Positions 57,500-64,000 of a DNA stretch of 64,000 bases are shown here, one piece after another; within the stretch, counting starts at the first letter, position 1; each line of letters begins with the position of its first letter. The notes beneath the pieces are model-generated. The model ran no database searches and was not told the DNA's origin. It saw nothing but the letters and a program-made list of their open reading frames with translations. The position numbers and the translations under genes are program-made. Source of the DNA: Chinchilla lanigera (Eukaryota > Chordata > Mammalia > Rodentia > Chinchillidae); contig NW_004955463.1 of the NCBI RefSeq assembly GCF_000276665.1, forward strand, positions 13,247,337 through 13,311,336, in the 5' to 3' direction.

Positions 57500-57675
57500 C
57501 AGCCAGGCACTGTGGCACATGCCTGTCATCCCAACAGTTGGGAGGCTGAGGCAGGAAGATTGCCACAAGTTCAAGGCCAACTTGGATTCCATAGTGGGCT
57601 TGACCAGACTGTACTACAAAGCGAGACCCTGCCTCAAAAAACAAACAAAAAACAAAACAGGAAAAAAAAAACACC
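57500..57675 (+). mobile_element. B1 SINE
   Basis: AGCCAGGCACTGTGGCACAT, GGGAGGCTGAGGCAGGAAGA, the duplicated block (CATAGTGGGCTTGACCAGAC, CTACAAAGCGAGACCCTGCC) and an A-rich tail. AACACC at 57492-57497 and 57670-57675 may be a short target duplication. Confidence 0.88.
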
Positions 57676-57989
57676 TCAAAAATAGCTGCCTGCCTGCCTC
57701 TGCAAAGAAGGAGCATGATAGCTGAGGGATACAGATATGAGTGACTTTTCCTCTTGTCTATATATTTCTTTATACCTTTTTATCTTTAAATTGCTTATAT
57801 ATATATAACCTATTAAATAAATTAATTTTAAATTTTACAAAATGATGAAAGAATGATATAGCCAACACATATAGAGCCCCCACTGGTGACAGTCACTTTA
57901 CTCTTTGGCTGTCCCAGCCTGGCCTCATCAGTTGGTCCTGGTGGTTCATCTCCATCACCATGTTGGTGATGTTGTTGACTGAGCAAGTG
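57676..57989. other. Unassigned interval
   Basis: AT-rich stretch (TTATATATATATAACC near 57795). Nothing else recognised. Confidence 0.35.
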
Positions 57990-58175
57990 ACCCAGCACTG
58001 TACCCACAACTCATGTAACTTCACATCAACCTAGGGAAGCACAATTGGAAGCATCTTGGAAGCACAAATGTCCCTAATTTAGAGGTGAGAAAGCTGAGCT
58101 CAAAAGATAAGAAGCCCACCTAAGAATCCACAGGTGGTAAATGACAGAGGAGGGATTCTACCCAGTGTGTCTGGT
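57990..58175 (-). repeat. MIR SINE, antisense
   Basis: CTAATTTAGAGGTGAGAAAG, CTGAGCTCAAAAGATAAGAA, GGTAAATGACAGAGGAGGGA: antisense MIR. Confidence 0.65.
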
Positions 58176-58454
58176 TCCAGAAGCTACTTGTGAACCAGGA
58201 GTCGACAGCACCCCAGCTGCCCTTGCTCCTTCCCACTTCTATCCATCCTGGAGCCCCAGATGAGACCAAGGTACCAAACATAGGAGTCTGGGTCATTCTT
58301 CCTGACATTTTCCAGACTTCCTCCTTTGCTGCGCCCCCATCATAGCTTTTTTAGCCCCAAGCAAGACTGGGTAGCTGTTAAATACTGACTGAATTGAATT
58401 AAGTTAAACATGTCAAAAAACAGTCCCTTTCCCAGGCCTCAGTCTTCATCATCA

Positions 58455-58580
58455 TTATTATCATTACAGGCAAATATTGCCTGAGGCATCTACACTGTGC
58501 TAGGTTCTGGAAAAATCCATCCATACATAAATCCTGGCAGATCATAAGAGATCTTCTGGATAATACAGTCATCACCCACA
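58455..58580 (-). repeat. L2 fragment, antisense
   Basis: GCATCTACACTGTGCTAGGT, TCTGGAAAAATCCATCCATA resemble the antisense L2 end. Confidence 0.45.
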
Positions 58581-58759
58581 ATCAGTCCAGCCAGTCAGAG
58601 TCCACACACATGACGGTGGTCTCATACAGTCATAGAGCTGACAACTCCTATCTCCTAGTGACACCACAGCCCTGTAACATTATACCACATGACATCACTC
58701 ATGTGTTTGTGGTGACACTGATTAAACAAACCTACTGTGCTGCCAGTATGAGCATAGCA

Positions 58760-58882
58760 TAGCCAGGTGTGGTGGTGCAGTTTACAATCCCAGGTACTTG
58801 GGAGGCTAAGGCAGGAAGATTCCAAGTTCCAGCTCAGCCTGGCCAGTTTAATGAGACTGTCTCAAAATAAAAAACACAAAGG
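58760..58882 (+). mobile_element. B1/B1-dID left monomer
   Basis: TAGCCAGGTGTGGTGGTGCA, TTGGGAGGCTAAGGCAGGAA, TTTAATGAGACTGTCTCAAA and an A-rich end. No duplicated block, as in B1-dID left halves. Confidence 0.8.
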
Positions 58883-58904
58883 GCCACACTGAGCCACACT
58901 CCCA

Positions 58905-59032
58905 GTCCTTTTTAATTTTTCACTCTGAGCCAGCCTCTTGTGAAGTTGCTCTAGGCTGCGCCTGAACTTGGGATCCTCCTGCCTCAGCCTCCCAGAGTCC
59001 TGGGATCTCAAGTGTGTGCACATCACCACTAA
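58905..59032 (-). mobile_element. B1-family SINE, antisense
   Basis: GAACTTGGGATCCTCCTGCC, TCAGCCTCCCAGAGTCCTGG, GATCTCAAGTGTGTGCACAT: the antisense left monomer, with its tail toward the low coordinate. Confidence 0.75.
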
Positions 59033-59100
59033 ACAAAAGAGTGTTCAGGATGGAAGTGAGGCCCCTCCCCGCACCCACAGAACCCTTTCTCCACCCTTAC

Positions 59101-59287
59101 CCAGCAGGACCTGCGTGAGCAGGCCAGCAATGCTGAAGCGGGAGAAGGCCACATTGGTTTCAGAGTTCTTCGTGGCCACAAAGGCGCGGTAGAACTTCAG
59201 GGCGAAGTCGGTCAGTGTGTTCGCCAGGATGGCCTCTGCCGCGTGCGTGGCGGGGTCGGAACAGGGGGCGACAGGCGGAGGGCAGAG
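59101..59287 (-). pseudogene. SERPING1: SERPING1-like (C1 inhibitor) exon fragment
   Basis: SERPING1 encodes the plasma C1 inhibitor, a secreted serpin that inactivates C1r, C1s, kallikrein and factor XII. Read on the minus strand, 62 codons plus one base match the start of its serpin domain. [11 protein letters not shown] has two cysteines seven residues apart, as in the disulfide-forming pair of the real protein. Helix A follows ([11 protein letters not shown]), then the conserved strand [19 protein letters not shown]. The frame is open. The last base of the matching sequence (59101) is followed by GTAAGG, a canonical donor splitting the final glycine codon after its first base; from memory this is where the human exon 3 ends. 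Anomalies: the serpin-invariant proline of the FSPFSI motif is arginine here; the exon's upstream part (signal peptide side, mucin-like region) is absent, replaced at 59288 by SINE sequence; no other SERPING1 exon is visible downstream. Most likely a partial duplication, not the functional locus. Family call is firm; gene status is inference. Confidence 0.88.
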
Positions 59288-59345
59288 GGGTATACAGCTC
59301 AGTGGTTCTTCAATCCCCAGTACCACTAAAAACAAACAAAAAAAG
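59288..59345 (+). mobile_element. ID-derived SINE fragment abutting the serpin exon
   Basis: TATACAGCTCAGTGG (A-box side) runs into TTCAATCCCCAGTACCACTA (B-box side), then an A-rich tail with AAAC units. The tRNA-like middle is missing. Its 5' end meets the 5' break of the antisense serpin fragment. Confidence 0.75.
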
Positions 59346-59438
59346 GATAGCATATGCAAAAATGAATAGTTCTTGATATTTGATAATATTAATAAACAAC
59401 AACTATGTTATTGATGTTATTGGGTTATTTATGCATTT

Positions 59439-59551
59439 TTTTTGTTTTGTTTTGTTTTTTTTTTTGGTTTTTCTCCGGTACCAGGAACCGAACTCACGAC
59501 CTTGCGCTTGCCAGGCAGGCGCTTTTGCCGCTGAGCTAAATCCCCAGCCCC
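59439..59551 (-). mobile_element. Young ID SINE, antisense, with target duplication
   Basis: T-rich tail, then GGTACCAGGAACCGAACTCA, CGACCTTGCGCTTGCCAGGC and GCTGAGCTAAATCCCCAGCC. It shares the distinctive variants of the ID at 33380. TATGCATTT flanks it at 59430-59438 and 59552-59560. Confidence 0.93.
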
Positions 59552-59574
59552 TATGCATTTATTATACTATTCTT

Positions 59575-59681
59575 TTTGTAGTCCAGGCAGGCTCTGAGCT
59601 CTCTAGGTTGGGTTCAAACATAACTCTCCTGCCTCAACCTCCAGAGTACTGAGATTAGAGACATGTACGGGTGCATGCCAT
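59575..59681 (-). mobile_element. B1-family SINE fragment, antisense
   Basis: CTAGGTTGGGTTCAAACATA, CTCTCCTGCCTCAACCTCCA, GAGTACTGAGATTAGAGACA: antisense left monomer. Confidence 0.75.
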
Positions 59682-60029
59682 ACTCTATCGTTATTTCAGA
59701 GTATACTCTTGCAGGGATTTTTTAGCTTACTGTGAGGAGTATTCTGTGATGCACCAACAGGAGCTTCAAACTCCTGTTTATTGTGTCTCTTGAAGGCATC
59801 ACAAGACCATGTCCAGCAACTGACCTGTCATCTAGGTGTACACTCTACAATATTCATATGACAAAATCACCCAACAACACAGTTTGCAGAACATGTTCCT
59901 CCATTCAAAGAGACATGAATATACTTCAGGGAAGACAGGAAAGGTGGCCCTGGAAGTTCTGCAAAACTGCCTTCTCTCTCCTCCCATTGCACGCACACCC
60001 ATGTATACTCAAGAGACAGCCTCTGCTCA
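59682..60029. other. Unassigned interval
   Basis: No exon or repeat recognised. Confidence 0.3.
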
Positions 60030-60250
60030 GATAAGCTGCTTCAGCCATAAATCTATCCTGGCGGGGCAAGAGATTTTATTTAGCAATTACAGGGCTCTTT
60101 ATTGCATAGCAATTATCAGTGCAGGGAGGGATGGAGCTCAACCTGCCCATCTCCCTTATCTTAAGGCTGTGGCTGAGCACCTGTCAGAACTAGAGCCAGA
60201 CGGCTGCCTTTCGGGTCTGACATCTCTTGGGTGCTGGGGAGATGGGCTGG
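60030..60250. promoter_or_regulatory. Candidate conserved non-coding block
   Basis: GAGATTTTATTTAGCAATTA, CTCTTTATTGCATAGCAATT (homeobox CAATTA cores and CDX-like TTTATTGC) and a following GC-richer stretch. Repeat-free. Inference only. Confidence 0.3.
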
Positions 60251-60539
60251 CCTAGGCACAGGCAGAGCGGTAAGTCCAAACAGAACCAAAGTGGCCACCC
60301 TCCTCAGATGCAAGAGAGAGTGATATGGTTCTGAGAAGCTCCCCTAAAAGCAGGGATCCTCCTTCACCCACTTGGTTCTTGGAAGAAGGGCTCACCTTGC
60401 CTGATAAACCAGGAATCTAGTCCTTCCAGGAAGCCCAGGGTCAGAATTTTGCCCCTGGAGCTCCTTTGAGAAGGGGGAATCAGTGCTCCAGATAACAGAG
60501 CCACAATTGCAGAAGGAACTGTGCATATCGTTGTAGAGT

Positions 60540-60680
60540 TTACCAAATGCCTGCTCACCACTACCTCACTCACTATCAGCTACAGTAATCCCAGGAGGTT
60601 GGTGGGGTCAGTGTGCTGCCTCTATTTTTCAGATGAGTCCACTACAAGATCACACAATTAGTTAATGATATACATGAGGC
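60540..60680 (-). repeat. MIR SINE, antisense
   Basis: CTCTATTTTTCAGATGAGTC, CACTACAAGATCACACAATT, AGTTAATGA: antisense MIR. Confidence 0.6.
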
Positions 60681-61944
60681 CAGACCATATGAAACTGCCA
60701 GTAAAGATGGTAAAACACAGGTCTTCTCCTTTGGATTTCAGAGGGAAAAGAGAAACCTTGGCCTGCACCTTGACCTGGCAGGGCCCCCGAGGAGTCAGAG
60801 CCAGTCCCTGTGAGTCAGGAACACACAGGGCCCCAAAATCCTAGGGGGAAGGGAGGAGATAGCCTACCTTGGGTTTTCCTCACCCCTCACTCCTCTTTGT
60901 CCTCCAGGACCAACAGGGCAGCTGGACAGCTCACCAAGCTTGCAAATGACCACCCTAGGACAGAGTGGAGGACAATGCCACTTGCTGTCCTACCTGGCTG
61001 GGAGGCACAGTGTCTTTCCAAGGCTTCAGGCAACACCTAAGTGAAGGCCCTGTATGGCCATCTCTGCCCTGGACATTGCCCCAAGCACCAGGCCCCTCTC
61101 TAAAGTCTCCAAAGTCCACAGGATGTCTGCATGGGGCTGCCTTATCTCACAGCAAACTGCAAGCCTAAAACCAGAAGCGCTGTATTCCTCTGATGGCCCC
61201 ACTCTCCCTCCCTTTCTAAGCTCTAAACCTCAGGTCATTTCCAAATCCTTTGTATTTCCTTTGCTTGTCCAACCAGCAAGTCCCATGGATACATTTTCTC
61301 TGGTGAATCTCCCTGCATTCTGCAAATGGGTCAAAGTGACCCACAGAAAGAGCGCAGTGGTTCACTCTACGGGCAGATCAGGGAGGCCCAGCATACTGAA
61401 GTAGGAAATCTCTTCCCCTCTTCTGTCTGTAGCTCTGACTCTAGATGTGGGCTCCATGACCCTCATCACCTGGCACAGCGCCATGCCCAAACTTCAGGAG
61501 GGGCTCAGAAGCTCCTCTACACCAGGCACTGAGAATTTTAGGCTGTTAATACCAGCCTGCCTTCTAGTGTTCTACAACTCTGAGCAAGAAACCAGAAAAC
61601 AAACAGAAGGGCCAGTGCTTTGTTCAGAAGCACCTTCCCTATGGCTGGCTACATTCCATCTGTAAGCCTGTCTGCTGGTTTTCCATCCAGCCACCCAATC
61701 TCACCCCTGATAGCTCCTGACAAACTCACTCTGAACTGTGGACACAGAGATCTTGAACCAGCACAGTTGGTTCAGACAGCAGAACCCAGCCCTCACTGCC
61801 CACTGGAGTAGCCAAGTGGTGTGAATGTAGGGGTGAGAACCATGAGTCCTTACAGTGTCTCTCTTCTCACCTGTGCTAAAAACTCCAGGCAGGAAACAAA
61901 GCCCAGCTTGGCATCACTAGGAATGAAATTTCAACAGCGAAGAC
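60681..61944. other. Unassigned interval
   Basis: GC-moderate unique-looking sequence with several plus-strand open frames (60810-61040, 61054-61404, 61447-61665) that show no recognisable family pattern. No repeat named. Confidence 0.3.
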
Positions 61945-62027
61945 TCCTGGGCATACAGCTCAGTGGCAGAGCACTTGTCTAGCATGTACAAAGCCCTGGG
62001 TTCTACCCCAAGCAGCACAAAAAATAC
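61945..62027 (+). mobile_element. ID SINE
   Basis: TGGGCATACAGCTCAGTGGC, AGAGCACTTGTCTAGCATGT, CCTGGGTTCTACCCCAAGCA and an A tail. An older ID variant than those at 33380 and 59439. Confidence 0.9.
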
Positions 62028-62223
62028 ACCTGAGAGAACTAACAGTTGGCTTAAATTCATATCAAAGTGTAAATTACTGCTAGCAAATGTCTTCCTGCAA
62101 GCTGGTTGATGAGGAAACTCCTTACAGGGAAGAGAAGGAGCTTCCAGAGTCTGGGTGCTCAAGATGCTTTGGTAGAGAAAGCACAAGTTCAAAGATCTAA
62201 TCCTTGATCTGCCTATAATTTAG

Positions 62224-62405
62224 GTGAATGTGGTGAAATGGGGCACCTGTAATCCCAGCCACTCAGGAGGCTGAAGTCTGTGAATTCTACTCAGCCTGGA
62301 CAACTTAGTGAGACCCTGTCTCAAAATTAAATTTCCAAAGAGGGCTGAAATGATACAGTGCTTCCCTCACATGTGCAAAGCCCTGAGTTCCATCCCCAAC
62401 ACCAA
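62224..62405 (+). mobile_element. B1-dID dimeric SINE
   Basis: Left half GTGAATGTGGTGAAATGGGG, CAGCCACTCAGGAGGCTGAA, GTGAGACCCTGTCTCAAAAT; right half AGGGCTGAAATGATACAGTG, CTGAGTTCCATCCCCAACAC. Confidence 0.85.
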
Positions 62406-62419
62406 ATGATGATTTATCT

Positions 62420-62530
62420 AGAGATTTTTAAGAAAGTCATCCTATCTACTTCTTTGAGCCTAATTTACAAATCTATGATATGAGCAAATGCAACTAAATG
62501 GTCTCCAGAATCCTTTTAAGATCCAGCAAA
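62420..62530 (+). repeat. MIR-like SINE fragment
   Basis: CTACTTCTTTGAGCCTAATT, TACAAATCTATGATATGAGC, AATGGTCTCCAGAATCCTTT: weak MIR-like match. Confidence 0.45.
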
Positions 62531-63547
62531 CTGTGATTCAATTATTTCAGCCTTTCCTCTGGCTCATTTAGCTTGGTATTCTTAACCCACCACGGTGCAT
62601 ATAACAAGTATTTATCATGAGTGTGACTAAAATTTCCCATTGTTCAGAACATGAGTCAAACAAAGCCTCCCAAACAGACTGAGAAATCAAGGTCATCACA
62701 ACCTCAGAAAAGGAGAAATAGAGAATGAATTTCTATTTACAGCCATGAATGGCTTAATGTGGAGGACACACCCTGAGAAATGTCACTAGGTGGTTTTATC
62801 ATTGTGCGAACATCCCTCAGCACCCTTGCACAAACTGACTTAGCTATGACATCACCAGGCAATACAATCTTATAGGCCCTCATGGTATATGCAGTCCATT
62901 GTTGGCCAAAATGTCGCTGTGCAGCAGCACTGGAATAGCAAGACCTGAGGCTCTTTCAGACGTAAAAGGAAGCCCCACAGTAGCACAAGTGAAGTCACAA
63001 TAATCCCTCAGATCTGCACGGCGATTTGTCACAAGCCATCCTCGTTCCTAACTCGATCCTCTTTAAAATTGTTTGAACAAAACAGGGCAAGAATGATCTT
63101 CCCCCGTTTCAATATAGATTGAAAAGCTGAGTGTCAGTCGGAGGAGGGACAGCCAGGACTCCAAGTTAGATCAAGGGATCCCTCATGTTCTGTGTTCCCA
63201 CGGCTCCACTGCCACCTCCCTTTTACTTTCCACCTCTAGCTCCAGATCCAAAAGTGAGCCAGCAAAGTACCGGAGGGACAAGGAAGCCGCAGTAAGCAGC
63301 AGAGGCACAGAACTAAGAGAGGCCCAGGGCTCTCCCTAGCCCACTGTCTTCCCGCCCTCCCTGCAGCTGCCTTCCTTCCCTGGCCAATCTGGGTGCCCAG
63401 CTCCTCTCAGTCAACTCACCCCTCGCTGAGCTCTGCCCAGCCAGGGCAAAGTTTACTCTGGGATAACCGCAGACCAGCAGACTTCTGCTCATGACTGAGC
63501 AGGCCAGACAGAGGTAAGAACAGTCCCAGCCAGGAAAGAGGGTAGAA
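62531..63547. other. Unassigned interval
   Basis: No SINE or LTR. A patch at about 62980-63130 (CTGCACGGCGATTTGTCACA, TTAAAATTGTTTGAACAAAA) might be constrained. No exon recognised. Confidence 0.25.
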
Positions 63548-63652
63548 TGGAGAAAGAAATGACAGACAAGGAGACAAGAGGGAGGGAGAAAAGAAGGAAG
63601 GAAGGGAAGGAGGAGGAAGCGGGGAGGAAAAGAGAGAGAGAGAGAAAGCCAC
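63548..63652 (+). repeat. Polypurine (GA-rich) tract
   Basis: About 100 bases almost wholly A/G: GGAGAAAGAAATGACAGACA onwards to GAGAGAGAGAGAGAAAG. Frames on the minus strand here are low-complexity. Confidence 0.9.
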
Positions 63653-64000
63653 TTTAATAATAGGGTAATTGCCCTAAACAGGATTACAATCTGCCAGCGT
63701 TTCACTAAACTTTATGACACTTGATGACAAGTTAATAAGCAAGATAGCTCACTGAATGTATGCGTTAAACAGATGCCCCAGCCTCCTTGTGCAGGGAGGA
63801 AAGTAACCTCCAACCAGGCCAAAAAAAAAAAAAAAAAAAGAAACACCAGCAAGGTGTGGGAGAATGGAGCCAAGAAGGTGGGGAAACTGGTTATTTCTGT
63901 TGTCAAAGTGGCCCCAGCAATAAATCACCATTAATAATACTGTCACCTATCAAAGAGGAGCTCTGGTTGCCAAGGCCTTTGAAGTACCAGCACCTATAAT
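63653..64000. promoter_or_regulatory. Candidate regulatory block at window edge
   Basis: GGGTAATTGCCC, CAGGATTACAATCTGCC, GATGACAAGTTAATAAGC, CACCATTAATAATACTGTC and CCTATCAAAGAGG (TCF/LEF-type) lie around a pure A run at 63820-63839. Runs off the window. Inference only. Confidence 0.3.

Noticed and set aside
59380..59652. 90-codon plus-strand frame
   Set aside because: Mostly translated antisense ID and B1 SINE sequence.
1..64000. CRISPR arrays, bacterial operons, phage or plasmid genes
   Set aside because: No spaced direct repeats and no compact coding; the rodent SINE content shows this is a mammalian nuclear genome.

Overview
This window is vertebrate, and almost certainly rodent, nuclear DNA with no intact protein-coding gene that I can support. 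The rodent call rests on the interspersed repeats. There are 7SL-derived B1 SINEs carrying the internal duplication, tRNA-derived ID SINEs, and fused B1-dID dimers (a B1 left half joined to an ID right half). B1-dID is known from squirrels, dormice, beavers and relatives rather than from mice and rats, so a non-murid rodent is the best guess, possibly a castorimorph such as a beaver; I cannot fix the species. Ancient mammalian repeats (MIR, L2, MER20-like hAT, MLT1/MaLR LTRs) and dinucleotide microsatellites fill much of the rest. One 100-base run of N (11013-11112) is an assembly gap, and it lies inside a B1 element.

Layout. 0-13 kb: MaLR LTR remnants in both orientations, B1 copies, MIR/L2, the gap-bearing B1, and a 198-bp non-autonomous hAT transposon at 12774-12971. 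13-26 kb: mostly low-repeat sequence with several AT-rich, TAAT-rich blocks that look like conserved enhancers (strongest at 19988-20168), plus a pair of oppositely oriented MER20-like elements. 26-35 kb: GC-richer unique sequence, AC/GT and CT microsatellites, two antisense B1-dID copies, and a young ID with perfect target-site duplication (33380-33484). 35-38 kb: a long repeat-free block (about 35390-36250) and a compact FOX/HOX-motif block (37395-37525). 38.8-42.6 kb: a decayed ERVL-class internal region on the minus strand, recognised by integrase-like patches, followed by an MLT1-like LTR on the plus strand. 43-56 kb: dense MIR, L2 and solo LTRs, two of which keep 5-bp target-site duplications. 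56-64 kb: more SINEs, a short isolated SERPING1-like exon piece on the minus strand (59101-59287) and further candidate regulatory blocks to the window edge.

The one clear protein homology is the SERPING1 (C1 inhibitor) fragment: 62 codons in frame, with two correctly spaced cysteines and an intact splice donor. It is broken at its 5' side by an ID-derived SINE, and I see none of the gene's other exons nearby. It is most likely a stray duplicated exon. I found no operon, CRISPR array, tRNA gene or evidence of a coordinated novel system. The window reads as a gene-poor or intronic mammalian region with regulatory candidates and a good record of mobile-element insertions. All regulatory calls are by eye from motif content and absence of repeats, and need an alignment to be tested.
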